A stretch of DNA of 64,000 bases from Cycas panzhihuaensis (taxonomy: Eukaryota > Cycadophyta), in NCBI GenBank assembly GCA_023213395.1, contig CM041465.1, positions 117,063,741 through 117,127,740 of the forward strand, written 5' to 3'. Position numbers and translations under genes: made by a program. The notes beneath the pieces were generated by a model. It saw nothing but the letters and a program-made list of their open reading frames with translations. It had not been told where the DNA came from and did no database searches. Shown one piece after another: positions 1 to 11,469 of the stretch (the stretch's first letter is position 1; every line of letters begins with the position of its first letter).

Positions 1-289
1 TTGTATGATGCACACATTTCCTTCTGTGTATGGCTATATGTCTAACAGGAGCACACACACCCATCGTGAGCGAAGACGATAGAGAGATGTTAGGTTAGAG
101 GATAGAGCGACATACGCATACACGAAGGAGCATAGCGGAATATACGAAGGAAACGAAAAGCATGAGAGAGAAGCGACGATACTCCAAAGCATCATCCTAG
201 TTGGGGAATGCCCAAGTAGGAAGACAAAAGGTTCCCGAGAGGGTACGGGAACACGGGTTCCGTAGGAGGAACCGGAAAAGAAGGAGAAG

Positions 290-346
290 CCACCTTAAAT
301 TGCCATTCTACCCATGGTTGGGAAGAATGGGGATAACCTAAGATGG
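290..346. other. Conserved double-stem palindrome after integrase (Tat-A copy)
   Basis: Outer arms CCACCTTA (290-297) and TAAGATGG (339-346) pair with one mismatch. Inner arms CCATTC...CCC and GGG...GAATGG pair fully. The same structure lies at 10012-10068 and 44688-44744. It is about 45 bases beyond the integrase stop. A smaller GGTTCC/GGAACC stem sits just to its left (near 257-274). Possible roles are RNA structure, 3'-end formation or packaging, none of them shown. Confidence 0.7.
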
Positions 347-389
347 TAGTTTAGGCTCATTTCGTGATGGCTAAGGGATCGCTGAAAGA

Positions 390-1640
390 TCATGCGTAAA
401 ACTTCTTAAGGAATTTCCTATTAACAGCTTTCTCGAATTCAAGCCCTTCTAGGGTGGCTATCCTATAGGCACCATTACCGAGGGACTCAATAATGATGAA
501 AGGACCAACCCATCGGGGTTTGAACTTGGTCAAACTGTCATGGAGATACTCGAGCTTGAGGACGTGGTCCCCAGGGAACAAAGGACGAGAACGAAGATGT
601 TTATTGTAGGTCCTTTGTGAGCGAGCTTTGGATGCTAGGTTAGCCTGATAAGCAGCTAAGTGTCTCTCATCCAAAGCTTCGAGGTCTAGAAGGTGAGCCT
701 AACGGATCGACTCCTCATTGATGAGACCTCGAAGGGAGACTCACAAAAAAAGAATCTCTACCTCCAAAGGGGAGTACCGCCCAGACTATAGACTGTGGAG
801 AACGGGTCATTCTGGGCGTAATCTGACAGAGAGGTGCGTAAGCCCACAAAGCGAGGGCACCAAGGTGCCAATCCTTTGGGACCGAGCAATGCTTTGAGGA
901 TGTTGATGAGAGTCTTATTGAAAGACTCCACTTGGCCATTTGCCTGAGGGTAGTAAGGAGAAGAAGTTTTGTGAGAAATTTTAAACTTCTCACAAAGCTC
1001 ATCCATTTCCTTATTACAGAAAAGGGTTCCGCTATTAGTGATTAGGACGTCTGAAATCCCAAAACGGTAAATGATATGCTGGTAAATGAACGTGGCTATC
1101 GTTTTACCAAGAGTAGTGATCAAAGGGATGGCCTCTGCCCATTTAGTGAAATACTCCATGGTAGTCAAGATGAACTTGTGTTGCGACGACGAAGATGGGG
1201 AGATAACCCCAATGAGGTCGAGTCCCCACTGAGCGAAAGGCCATGGAGAAATAATAGGATGCAAGGCCTCAGAAGGTACATGGGAGATGTTGGCATGTTC
1301 CTGACATCGTTAATATCTCAGAGCAAAGGCATGAGCATCCTTGAAAAGGGATAGCCAGAAATAACCCATGCGAAGGATCCTCTGAGCCATAGACTAGCCC
1401 CAAAAATGACCTCCATAAATACCGTAGTGGCATTCGTGAAGTATTTGGTCACCAAGAGCAAAGTGATGCAAAGGGAGGAGGATCCCATCGAAGGACCTCT
1501 TGTACAATACCTCATCCATGAGGAGGTATTACCTGGCAGAAGTCTGAATACGAGATCTAACTTTACTACTAGCATCAGGGTGGTATTGCCGCGTGAGATA
1601 TCAAGGCTATAACGCCATACCACCTATCAGTCGATGAGTG
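390..1640 (-). pseudogene. Tat-A integrase (decayed)
   Basis: Integrase of the DDE family, which inserts retrotransposon cDNA into the host chromosome. The core reads in one frame over about 758-1264: GLDLIGVI holds the first catalytic Asp, LITNSGTLF has Asn where the second Asp belongs, and NGQVESFNK holds the Glu. The C-terminal module, with WVGPFIIIESLGNGAYRI, ends at the stop near 390. The N-terminal zinc region (about 1380-1640) is shifted in frame. The two main segments are in different frames, so a frameshift lies near 700-760. The lost second Asp alone would inactivate the enzyme. Confidence 0.88.
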
Positions 1641-1729
1641 GATGGAGAGATGCCCGAATCATCAAGATAGATTCATCGTGAGAGAGTCATCAATGGGGAA
1701 CCAAAGGAGTTAGGATAGGGGCGCCCAAG

Positions 1730-2215
1730 TTACCTACCACTACCATTCCCTTCTTTGATTTCTGGTTAACGATATAGAGGTCAAATTCTTGAAGTAGGAT
1801 GGCCCACCGACTGGCCCTACCTATCAAATCTGAACGAGTGAGTAGGTATCGCAAGGGATCAGATTAAACGATCACCTTGGTGGTGTTGCCAAGCAAGTAG
1901 TGTCTGAACTTCTTGGTTGTATAGACCAAAGAGAGGCACTCCTTCTCAGCAGGAGAATAGTTAAGCTCAGCAACCATGAGGGTGCGGCTGATGAAATATA
2001 TAGCTCTCTCAGTTCCTAAGTCATCCTCCTGAGCTAACATAGCGCCTAAGGACTCGTTAGTCACCGAGGTGTACAGGACAAAAGGCCTATTAAATCGAGG
2101 AGGCGCCAGCATAGGAGCGGAAGCAAGGGCTTCCTTGAGTCCTTCGAAGGCCTTTTAGGTCTTGTCAGACCAGGCAAAAGGAGCTCCCTTCTTCAATAGG
2201 TTCATGAGGGTTTTA
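1730..2215 (-). pseudogene. Tat-A gypsy-type RNase H (decayed)
   Basis: Gypsy-type RNase H that follows reverse transcriptase and degrades the RNA strand of the hybrid. Visible blocks are LYTSVTNESLGAML (first Asp replaced by Asn), AIYFISRTL, AELNYSPAEKECLSLVY and FRHYLLGNTTKV. The C-terminal connection GRASRWAILLQEFDLYIV leads toward integrase. A TAG lies just after the KVIV block near 1863. Adjacent to RT with no gap, as expected for a pol polyprotein. Confidence 0.85.
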
Positions 2216-2283
2216 GCGCTCACAGCGAAGTCCGCTAAGAAGTGCCTAAGAAAACTGAGCCTTCCTAGAAACGACTTAATCTG

Positions 2284-3060
2284 TCATTGGATTCTAGGTG
2301 GCGGCATATCAAGGATTGCCCTAACCTTGTCAGGATCAATCTGAATTCCTTGTTTGGACACAAGGAACCCAAGGAGTTTATCTAAGGTAACGGCAAACAC
2401 GCACTTGAGCAGATTTAGACTGACATGATACTTGCGGCATCGTGAGATGATGGCACGCAAGTCAGCTAGATGATGGGCCCTGACACAGGAGAGACCCATC
2501 ATATCATCCATGAAGACCTCTAATGTGTTATCAATAAGGTCATGGAAGATGAAATGCATGGCTCTTTGGTAAGTAGCACCTGTATTCTTAAGGCCAAAGG
2601 GCATTGCCTTGTAGGCAAAGGTACCCTAAGGTGTGGTGAAGGCCGTCTTATGGTGGTCTTCAGGAGAAATCTGAATTTGGTTATAGCTAGAGAAGCTATC
2701 CATTAAAGACATAACTTCAAATCCAGTCCTGCGATCAATAATTTAATCGATAAAGGGGAGTGGGAAGTTATCCTTAGGACAAGCATTGTTGATGTCACGG
2801 AAATCGACACATATACGAATTGCCCCATTCTTTTTGGCAACGGGGACAATATTGGAGACCCATTTAGGGTAGACAATGGAAGTAATAAGCCCAGTGTCCA
2901 GAAGCTTCTCAACTTCCATCTTGACAGCAACTGAGAGCTTCAGGTGAAGGGGACGCTGCTTCTGGCACACGAGGCGGGCGCTAGGAATGGTGGTGAGGTT
3001 ATGGGTGACAATGGAGGGATCAATTCCTTTTATGTCAGCATAATCCCAAGCGAAAACGTC
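2284..3060 (-). pseudogene. Tat-A reverse transcriptase (decayed)
   Basis: RNA-dependent DNA polymerase. Blocks seen in order are LITSIVYPKWVSNIVPVAKK, IRICVDFRDINNACPKD, FPLPFID, YNQIQISPEDHHKTAF and MPFGLKNTGATYQRAM. The catalytic box is FMDDMMGLS near 2500-2527, the Tat counterpart of YxDD. Stops interrupt it near 2742 (TAA) and 2628 (TAG), yet the rest stays open with little frame shifting. This is the best preserved RT of the three Tat copies. Confidence 0.92.
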
Positions 3061-4330
3061 TCAAAACTCCTGGAACAAAAGGGAGTACTCCCTTATCTCA
3101 TTAGGAGAACATTCCAACCCAACCTTAATGACCTTGTCGGGGGCCAAGACTACGTCTTGGGTTGCCCCCATGCACATGGCATTACCCTCCTTGAAGTGGA
3201 GAGGGGCAAGGTCAACAGGAGGAGGTGGAATAGGAGACAGGATTGGATCGACAAGTGTGGATCCAATCGCAAGGATCTTCTGGTGACCAAGCCTGTGGTG
3301 GCCAGAAGGCAAGTTAGGTGCAAAGCCCGCTAGGTGCTCAAGTAGGGCTTCATCATCCTCGAAGTAATCCACCCCATGGATGACCTTACTTCGAGTAGAG
3401 GAAGTACTAGAGGGAGTGGAAGCAACAGGATCGTGATGGTCATCGGGTTGCTCAACTTCCTTGCGAGACTCTGAAGGAGAGTAAAAAAGAGGCCCCTTGG
3501 AAGGAGCAAAAGGTAGTTCTTCGAAGCCATCACCTATGGGGGGTGATGAGGGAGAAGAACTGATGATAGGCAAGTTGACACGAGTGATGACATGTGACAC
3601 GCAGGAGTGGCTAGCCACCTCACTAATGAAAGAGGTTCTAGACGGGGATCTAGAATGAGACAGGTGTGAACTACTGGTGCGAAGGAAAGAAACAGGGTGA
3701 AGACAATCCTCGTCCTCGTCGTGTGACTCGTCATCACTAAACGAAGCAAGGTTCCCATAGCTCCCAACGCCAATAGGGGCAAACCGCGTGAGACTAGGGG
3801 GAGAAGATGCGGGATCTTCTTTAGATAGGTTAGGTATGCCAATAGAGCAAGCCGAGGCATGCGTAGAAGGACCTCGGTTTGCTGAATTAGTAGAACGAGT
3901 TTGTTTGGTGAGTGGGCATTCGCGGGGAATCACTCTCATCCGCCCATCATGGAAGAATTTAAGTTGTCCCCAAAGAATCGAGCACACAGCTCCCATTTGG
4001 TCGAGCCATGGACGACCTAGAAGAAGGTTGTAGTCGACATCAACGTCGAGGACTATAACATTAGCAAGAATAGTCTTGCCCTTAAGGGTGAGCTGAATCG
4101 CGACAGATCCTAAAGGGGTCTTCTCGCTACCGTCATAACCTTAGCATCGCTATGGAATAGGTTCTAAGGCAGAAATACTAAGCTCTTGAATGACACATAA
4201 GGGCATGGCATTCACGGAAGTTCCACTGACAACAACAGTCCTTCAAAGGGTACAATCGGGGGTATCGATAGTGATAGTGAATGGGAAGTTCCACTAATGT
4301 TCCCTTTCACTGGCGGGAGGAAGGTCCTTA
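3061..4330 (-). pseudogene. Tat-A protease and acidic/Ser-Pro linker (decayed)
   Basis: Aspartic protease region that would cleave Gag-Pol. The active-site stretch reads VVVSGTSVNAMPL near 4200-4240, so the expected Asp of D-(S/T)-G is missing. The later block LLLGRPWLDQMGAVCS, typical of Ty3 proteases, crosses about 3980-4030. Downstream, a long open frame (3061-3996, 311 codons) encodes a Ser/Pro-rich and acidic linker with SFSDDESHDEDEDC before RT. The linker is long for the family and conserved in all three copies. Confidence 0.8.
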
Positions 4331-5357
4331 GGATCAAACGAAATAATGGGTCCACGACTTTGGGTGACGTCCAAAACATGGACAGGCGTATCATTCGATC
4401 CTAAAGCTTCCAAGAAGAGGGCCCGCTGCTCAGGACAACTCCTCAAGACATCCATCAAGGACATTCCTATGACAACAGTATGAAGCTCGTCCATGATAGA
4501 GAAGGGCTTACCCTTCGCAGTAGGCTGGGTAAGTGCCCTTCGAAAATCATAACGACCTGGGCGCATAGGAATGGCCTTAGGGAAGAGAGGTATTTTTGGA
4601 GGAGGGTTCTCCGAAAGAGGGTCGGAAGGAGTAGATGAAGAAACACCTGCTGCTTCCTTGGCGGCCTGAGACCGCGTAAGGCCATAAGAAGGAGTTACCT
4701 CAAGCAACTGGATCACCTTCTTCCCCTTATTCCGGGGCTGCGAAGGTGATAGGGTATGACAGCTAGGGGAACGAGAGGAAGAGAACAAGCCCTGGGTACC
4801 CTTCCCTTTGTTATAGGAAGGACAGGAATTAGGCGATCTTCCTTGGTTCCGATTATTCTTAGTTTGGGTGTTGCGATCATGTTCCCCATGTTTAGGGAAT
4901 GGATCCGCAGGAATCAAGTTGGTCCAAATTAGGCCTTGAGGCCCGTTTGGGGGAAGAGTCGTGTCAAGGGGCATCCTTAGGATGCTAGGCCCTACAACGC
5001 GAGTCATCGTGAAAGCACACCCCATGAATGGAGCACCACTTCTTCTCAAGTAGAGGATCTAACCTTCTTGCTTGAGAGGACTGGGCATTTCCATTCCTGG
5101 GGAGGGGAGCTTGAGTTGTTTGTTGGATGTGGGGGATGAGGGAGCTTGAAGCTTGAGCTCCTTCATCGTATACTCGAATGAGTGTATGGTTTATATGAGA
5201 GGGTCCAAGGTCCTCTCAGTCAGATGAGAGGAAGACTGGGTAGGTTGTGAAGGTTTGGTATCTTTGGTTGAAGGTGGTGCCTTACGTCGCTGTGAGGGCT
5301 TAAGAGGTTTCTTGAGACCGGCTTGGATCTCAATAGCCTCCAACGCCAAGCACTTGG
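4331..5357 (-). pseudogene. Tat-A gag, C-terminal part (cut by Tat-B)
   Basis: Carboxyl part of the Gag structural protein. A CHHC knuckle of the type WCSIHGECFHDDSRC in Tat-C is eroded here near 4980-5045. It is followed by a basic Ser-rich stretch and SYGLTRSQAAKEAAG. The reading frame stops at 5357 because Tat-B is inserted there. The remaining N-terminal part of the same gag is at 19361-21035. Confidence 0.82.
5353..5357. repeat. Target-site duplication of Tat-B, left copy (CTTGG)
   Basis: CTTGG directly before the LTR start TGGACGCG. The same five bases follow the other LTR end at 19356-19360. In uninterrupted Tat-C gag the same site reads CACTTGGCGATC, with CTTGG once, which confirms the duplication. 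Confidence 0.95.
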
Positions 5358-7954
5358 TGGACGCGCTGCTACGGGATAACTACCTAGCTGATAGGTATAA
5401 GAGAGAGTGAGTGGTGGAATGATGGAAGGTGGGACCTAAAAGGTGGGTAACTACCACGCAGAGCGCCCCGTGCACCGGAGCGCGAGTTCGAGATCTGCAA
5501 TGGAGTATGGCTACTATCGGGTGACCCTTCACCGCTTCAAATAAGGGGTGAAGGTGCGTAGGGAAAACCTGGGTTGACCTGGGAATAGGGCCCTCCCACC
5601 CTTGGGTGGCCAGAAGGGGGGAAGAGAAGACCTAAGGGAGACAGGCCAAGAGCAATCCTACGCAACCTGATCCTGCACACGAAAGTGATGCAGGAAGCAA
5701 GGCACTCGTGTGGTTACAGAGAGAGGAGGAAAGGTAGGGGAGAGGAGGACTCCTACAATCTTTCCTACGAATGATAAAGATGCATGAAACAAGACAAACG
5801 AAACGCAAAACAAGTAATAAAACTAATTTTCCCTTTTATCCTTCAAAGGTACTAATTACTACGAAAGAAATAAAAGGAAAAGAAAGGGTAGCGGAGGGGA
5901 ACGAAACATGCACCTGGAGCGAAGGCGCGCGAGACGAAGTAACCTTCTCGAGGAGCACCCAACCACTCCGCGCGACGTACTGGATGCGAGATATCATGCA
6001 TGACGAAGAGGGGGGCTTCCTTACCTTCCCCGGAAAATCAAATGCGATGCCAAGAAAGAAAGGAAGCGCTAACTAAGAAATGAAGTAGCATGAGAACATA
6101 ACGCATATGAAGGTGCTTACCGGTAGCTAGGCCCATGGGCGATGCACTCCACGCTTCCCAAGTACCTGCAAGCAATAGCGGTCTCTTTCTCTCCCCGAAG
6201 GAAGAGCACTAACATGCAACTCAAAAACTCTAACAATATATGCCTAAATAACATAAATGAGAATTTGAATATACATGCGTTAGTGTTAATCCAACAATGA
6301 AAGTATCAAGAGAAAGTGACCAAAGTGAAAGTAAATGGTTGGGTAAGCCCTGTGAGTGGCCTACCTCCCGCAAATGATGCCCAAACCTCCCCCCAAGAGC
6401 CACGAGGCAGCGAGGAGAGAGTCGAGAGCAAGGGGTTGGAAAATGGCAGCAAAAAGGGGCAAAGAAAGGCCCAAGGGTACCCACGACGAACCGGGATGCT
6501 ATGAGAAGCAAACCGGGTGACCCGGGGAAGAAAGGTGGAGCAAGAAACCAGCGGTTGGGACTTATGGGTGATGCCCAACCTAAGCAAAAGGCCCCAAATC
6601 AGCGCTGCAACTTGTGACAACGCTCGTTTGGGCAACCAAAGGGAGCCTTCAAACCCTTGTTAGCAAGCCAAGGGCAGCACGGGATAAGAGGGAGGTTTTG
6701 GAGGGCTTAGAGCTGCCTAAGGAGCATGGAAGGTGGTACGGAATCCACCCAGCTCCTCTCCAAAACCTATGCAACCCCTCACGCCGCTGCCTTGGATAGA
6801 AAACACAGGCAATAAGCATAGGGAGAGTGGTATAACAGTCTCCAAAAGGGAGGAAAACCAACTCTCATGCAACAAGTAAGAGCAAACAAGCTGAAGCATG
6901 AATATCACAAGAAAACAAGCATAAAAACAAGGAATACCTGAAGAGAAGAGGTAAGGGATTTGCCTCAGCCAAAGGGGAGTGGAGAGGGACTGATAAATCA
7001 GCCCAGATCTGAAGTAGAGCAGGTTTGAGGCCCTGCTACGGAGGTGTGGCGGGAAACACCTGCACTTGGGGCGCTTATGGACTGCCTGGACGAAGACCAG
7101 TTGGGAACCACTTCAAGGGAGCCCTCTCCAAGGCGTTTGAGGGGCTAGGAGAATGTCTCAGCCACGCCAAAGGAGAGTCAAGGCCAGATGAAGAGTGCAG
7201 TCCAGCTTGATGCAAAGAAACAACAGAGAGAAGCAGAGCAGGAGAGTGTTTCCTTGAGAGCAATTCCAAAAGTGAGCCAAAAGATCCTTAAAAATGAGCC
7301 AAAAAGGGCTTAAGTATTCAAGCAAAACCCTAAAGCGTGCGATTAGGGCGCAGCTAGAAGAGAAATAAAGCGCGAGCCACGTGGCGCTTCAATAAATGTG
7401 AAATCGCCACGCAGATTTTTAAAAATAACTCGAGACACCGTATCACGGAATTTCGCGACATCAGATATTCAAGGCATCACGAAAAATCCGGCGGTACGCA
7501 CCTAGAGCTGAAAATGGGGCCCACCAACCAGTCCAGGTTGGGGGCAGATGACAGAAAAGACTAATAGAAAGCTAGAACGCCTACCCGGGAGCAAACAAGC
7601 AAACAAAATGGGTCCAAAGGAGCAAAAATAGGGCTCGAGTGGGGTGGCAAGTTGACCAAACGATGGTGAGTCATCACACGGGTGGAGGTGGCGCAAACCT
7701 AGTGGATCCTGGAGCGAGGAAGACAGATGCGGGAAGTAATACGGTCACCAGGGTGCCACACTCGCTGGGAGTGTGCCCCTGCTATAGTCGTCATAGGCTA
7801 AAACGAGTGTGGACAACTACAAGGTCACCCATAAAGTCATACACATGCAGATACGCAAATAAACATCCAGTAAAAGAAGGCAATGATAATGCGAGAGACG
7901 TACCTGCACTTACCGAGCCTGCGATTCCGCATCCATTCTCGAAGCCGTGAAACA
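5358..7954 (-). repeat. Tat-B 3' LTR (2597 bp)
   Basis: Direct repeat of 16766-19355. Begins TGGACGCGCTGC and ends GTGAAACA on the plus strand. Alignment by eye shows long identical stretches, for example around 6160-6480 against 17530-17880, and clusters of differences elsewhere. Short open frames inside it have no recognisable product. The LTR should hold the transcription signals of the element, but I could not place a convincing minus-strand TATA box. Confidence 0.95.
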
Positions 7955-8182
7955 TCGCCTGGCAGCAGAGCCTCGCCGCTTGGAAGCCTGGTGCGATGGC
8001 GAATGCTGGCAACACAACTGTTAGTAGCGCATGTGTATATAGATATATCAATCAAGATCATAATAGTAGGCAAGGGTGCCGGCAAGTGTCGCGGCGGGAC
8101 GCGTGGATACGAAAGCGGTGGTGGAGACAACATAGGGGCTGCCTATGAGCCACCCGAAACCGATCGAAAATGAGACAGGTGA

Positions 8183-8195
8183 GGGGGCTGCCCCC
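8183..8195. other. Palindrome GGGGGCTGCCCCC between second RNase H and LTR (Tat-B copy)
   Basis: Near-perfect inverted repeat about 230 bases inside the 3' LTR boundary, also present in Tat-C at 40436-40448. On the minus strand it gives GGTGGGGGCAG, which resembles the polypurine tract GGGGGCAG abutting the Tat-C LTR. It could be a second polypurine tract or a hairpin. Confidence 0.5.
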
Positions 8196-8258
8196 ACCAC
8201 AAAGGATGCAAGGGAACATGCATAAAGAACAAGTAGTGGGTACCATAGTTTTACCTCA

Positions 8259-8760
8259 TTAGTAACCCGGTTTCGGAGGTGCGAACGGATCGCAAAGCAA
8301 AGTGACAGACACCCGGGCTTGGGCGACGGAAGGCTGTGCAAGCCTCGTGGACTGGCCAAGAAGAAGGGAGAGGCTACCAAGGATAAGGCGAACGAGGCTA
8401 TTGGCCACAGCGTTGAGGGCCCGAGGGATATGCTGGATATCAACAGAAGGAAAGCTGCCGAGGGATCCGGCAAAGAAAGCAAGAGTCCTCAAGTGAGGGC
8501 ATCGCACTGCAGACCGGGTGAGATGAGACACCACAACTTGAGAGTCACAAAGCAAAACAATGGGTCCATGATGGAAACGGAGAGCATCGTGAGGGCTTCA
8601 ATACCTACATACTCACAGTTGGTAGCCTGGGAGGAAGATCCCGTGAGCGAGGAGATCATGTCCAAGGGTCATGAGGATCCATGCAAAGGGCGTAGGTTCA
8701 GATTACCGCGCTTCCGCCGCTTGCAGAAGATGTAGATGCATCCATGACACAAAATCCAAG
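8259..8760 (-). pseudogene. Tat-B second, archaeal-type RNase H (decayed)
   Basis: Separate RNase H domain downstream of integrase, different from the gypsy-type one at 11.5-12.0 kb. The best-preserved blocks are LLCDSQVVVSHLTR, IQHIPRALNAVANSLVRL (the HIPR..N..A.SL end of the fold), and a frameshifted DNA trace of the DGGSRGNPGP motif near 8700-8735. The order matches the intact-looking Tat-C copy at 40532-41093. Archaeal-type RNase H is known from Tat-lineage elements. The catalytic AD near the end is AN here, so this copy is dead. Confidence 0.72.
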
Positions 8761-9220
8761 CAATCGATGGGTGATGAAAGCAATGCTCAACAAGCAAGCG
8801 TAAAATGGCCGTGAAGGGTAGGGAGGACCTAGCAATAAGGTTACCTGTGGCGAGCGACAATCCGATCACCCAGAGAGTGGTCGAAAGGGAAAAAGCCTCT
8901 TGGAGCGCTAAAAGGTCGCCTTAGAAAGTGAAGCATGCCCCTAAGTGGGGGGGCATTCCTTTTGGGACCTAAGAGCGAGAAAGGATCATGAAACGAGTCC
9001 AAGTGAAATGAGCCAAACGAGTATAAACTCGCAAGCACGGAGTAGCGCCAGAAACGATGCGTAAGGGCCCCAAAGAAAACGCGATGATGATGCACTATAA
9101 ATGCCCTTGGGGGGCAAAAGGGCATCAATATAGCGCAATGACGACAGGCCAAGGCAAAGGTAATCGGGCGACGAGACGGCCCCAACGACCGACGCGAGAC
9201 CAAAACAGAGGAAGTGCTCA
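8761..9220. other. Conserved stretch corresponding to the PMD promoter region of Tat-C
   Basis: Aligns by eye with 41094-41540, the region just upstream of the PMD TATA box. Homology stops at GAAGTGCTCA (9211-9220). No gene recognised on either strand. The open frames here are not conserved well enough between copies to support coding. Confidence 0.6.
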
Positions 9221-9332
9221 TGGAGAGCGGATCGAATCCAGCGACACGATCGCCTAGTAGCAGATGGTCTCGAGGTCGAGCCGAGCAGACGTGGACCCAC
9301 ACGGGCTGACGACCCCGAGATGACCTAGGGAT
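9221..9332 (+). pseudogene. Tat-B remnant of the antisense PMD gene (last ~35 codons only)
   Basis: Matches the last part of PMD exon 3 of Tat-C (about 43905-44023), including the GTCTCGAGGTCGAG segment. The sequence to its left matches Tat-C only up to 41540. The intervening TATA box, exons 1 and 2 and most of exon 3 are missing, a deletion of about 2.4 kb. Confidence 0.8.
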
Positions 9333-10011
9333 GAGGAGAGTGAGGCAGAGGCTCATGTGAGGCCTGTGAGGAGCCTCGGAGGCATGTGGTCCCCAGGAGA
9401 GGGATCACAGAGACCGGGAGATGGCACCCCAGGAATGGGGCCACAGCAGTAGGACATGTATATGCAGATTTGACAGGGGAAAGCATGGGCCTCTAGGGGG
9501 TCATATATAGGACCATATGATTGTACCCCCCCCTGCAAGGACGCTAGCTTCCCAGGATATATGATGACATGATTTTGGATATGTATATATATATGCATGG
9601 GGTGATTGGAACCCCATTTGGATATGAGATGCTGTGCATGATGTATCGTATGTGGATGGTATGTATATTTATTTTTGTGTATTGCGAATGTTATGTTGTA
9701 GATGTTTTATGTTGTGGATATTTTTTTATATGATGCACATGTTTCCTCCCATGTACGACCACACGCCTAACAGGGGCACACACACACGCCGTGAGCGGGA
9801 CGACATAGAAGTGTGAGGTTAGGGAGCAGGACGAAGTACATGTCTACAGGAGAGCATAGCGGGATATGTGAAGGAAACTAAGGTGAAAGAGGGGCACACG
9901 CCCTAGGTGCCTTCCTGATTGGGGGATGCCCAAGCAAGACGACACAAGGGTTCCCGAGAGAATATAGGAACATGGGTTCCGTGGAAGGAACCGAAAAGAA
10001 GAAGAAGGAGT
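9333..10011. other. Non-coding stretch between PMD remnant and hairpin (Tat-B)
   Basis: Matches 44024-44687 in Tat-C, and its right part matches 1-289 in Tat-A. Contains AT-rich TATATATA/TTTTTTT tracts around 9580-9730. No gene recognised. It would hold the 3' end of the PMD transcript. Confidence 0.6.
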
Positions 10012-10068
10012 CCATCTTAAATTGCCACTCTACCCGTGGTTGGGAAGAATGGGGACAACCTAAGATGG
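10012..10068. other. Conserved double-stem palindrome after integrase (Tat-B copy)
   Basis: Outer arms CCATCTTA (10012-10019) and TAAGATGG (10061-10068) pair perfectly. Inner arms CCACTC..CCC and GGG..GAATGG pair with one mismatch. Same position and spacing relative to the integrase stop as in Tat-A and Tat-C. Confidence 0.72.
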
Positions 10069-10113
10069 TAGTTTAGGCTCATTTTGGAGCAAGGCAAAGG
10101 GATCGCAGAGGGA

Positions 10114-11340
10114 TCATGCGTAAAACTTCTTAAGGAACATCCCATTAACGACTTTCTCAAATTCGAGCCCTTCCAGGGTGGCTATCCTGTAAGCACCATT
10201 ATCGAGGGATTCGATAATGACAAAAGGACCAACCCATTGGGGTTTGAATTTGCTCAAACGATCATGGAGATATTCAAGCTTGAGGACGTAGTCTCTAGGA
10301 AACAAAGGGCGGGAACGAAGGTGTTTATCATGAGCCCTTTGTGAGCGGGCTTTGGATGCTAGGTTAGCCTCGACAAAGCGCTAAGCCGCCTCTCATCTAA
10401 AGCTGAGGTCGAGCAAAGTGCGCCGGATCGACTCTTCGCCGATGAAACCTCAAGGAGACTCAAGAAGGAAGGAATCTCCACCTCCAATGGGAGTACCGCC
10501 TCAGTACTGTAGACCAGGGAAAACGGGGTCATTCTCGTGGCAGAACGGATAGAGGTACGATAAGCCCACAAGGCGGAGGGCAACTGAAGGTGCCAATCCC
10601 TTTAGGATTAAGCAATGATTTTCTTGAGGATGCTGACAAGAGTCTTATTAAAAGACTCCACTTGGCCATTTGCCTAAGGGTAATAAGGGGAAGAAGTCTT
10701 GTGAGAGATTTTAAACTTCTCACAAAGCTCATCCACCTCCTTATTACAGAAAGGAGTTCCATTGTCAGTGATTAGGACATCCGGAATTCCGAAACGGCAA
10801 ATGATGCGCTGGTAAATGAACGTGGCAATTATTTTGCCGGGGGTAGTGATCAAGGGGATGGCCTCTGCCCATTTGGTGAAATACTCCGTGGCAGTCAAGA
10901 TGAACTTGTGCTGCGATGACGAAGGTGGGGAGATAGCTCCAATGAGGTCTAGTCCCCATCGAGCTTAAGGCCACTGAAACAATAGGTGCAAGGCCTCGAA
11001 GGCACATGGGAAATGTTGGCGGTTTTGACATCGCCGACATTTCCAAGCAAAGGCATGAGCGCCTTTAAAAGGGACGGCCAAAAGTAGCCCATGCGGCGGA
11101 TCCTCTGAGCCATAGACTGGCCCCCAAAGTGACCTCCACAAATGCCGTGGTGGCATTCGTGAAGCACCTGGTCGGCTTCGTCAGCGGACGCAGCAGAGGA
11201 GGATCCCATCGGCGACCTCTTATACAATACCGCCCACGAGGAGGTATTGCCCGCGTAAGTCTTGATACGAGATTTAACTTTGTTACTAGCGCCGGGCAAG
11301 ATTGCCGCGTGAGATACAAGACTATGTCACCATACCACTC
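10114..11340 (-). pseudogene. Tat-B integrase (decayed)
   Basis: DDE integrase. The zinc-binding region reads ADEADQVLHECHHGICGGHF then MAQRIRRMGYFWPSLLKA. The second catalytic Asp is kept in VLITDNGTPFCNKEVDELC (near 10760-10800). The end module WVGPFVIIESLDNGAYRI precedes FYA and the stop at 10114. Several frame changes separate the blocks, so no continuous integrase could be made. Confidence 0.88.
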
Positions 11341-11469
11341 ATTGTCGGCGAGTGGATGGGGAGTAGCTCCCGAATCGTCAAGATAGACTCATCGGGGAGA
11401 GAGTCGCCAACGGAGTATCAAAGGAGTTAGGGATAGGGGCATCCGCGAAGTCGCCTACCACTATCATGC

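Larger units (their letters stand above)
1..5357 (-). mobile_element. Tat-A: Ty3/gypsy Tat-type element, downstream half (gag 3' part to integrase and beyond)
   Basis: Minus-strand retrotransposon whose pol domains read protease, RT, RNase H, integrase from high to low coordinates. The element continues left of the window, so its 3' LTR and any PMD or second RNase H are not seen. At 5357 gag stops in mid-reading frame at CTTGG, and it resumes at 19356 after Tat-B with the same CTTGG. The other half of this element is therefore 19356-23794. Its LTR resembles that of Tat-C more than that of Tat-B. Positions 1-289 match the stretch after integrase in the other two copies and hold no recognisable gene. 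Confidence 0.9.

Noticed and set aside
7639-8173. Plus-strand open frames across the Tat-B LTR end
   Set aside because: They cross the LTR boundary at 7954/7955 and are not conserved in Tat-A or Tat-C LTRs.
8841-9356. 171-codon minus-strand frame in Tat-B (and its shorter relative at 41060-41443)
   Set aside because: The frame is not maintained between the two copies, has no recognised motif, and overlaps the PMD promoter region and exon remnant.
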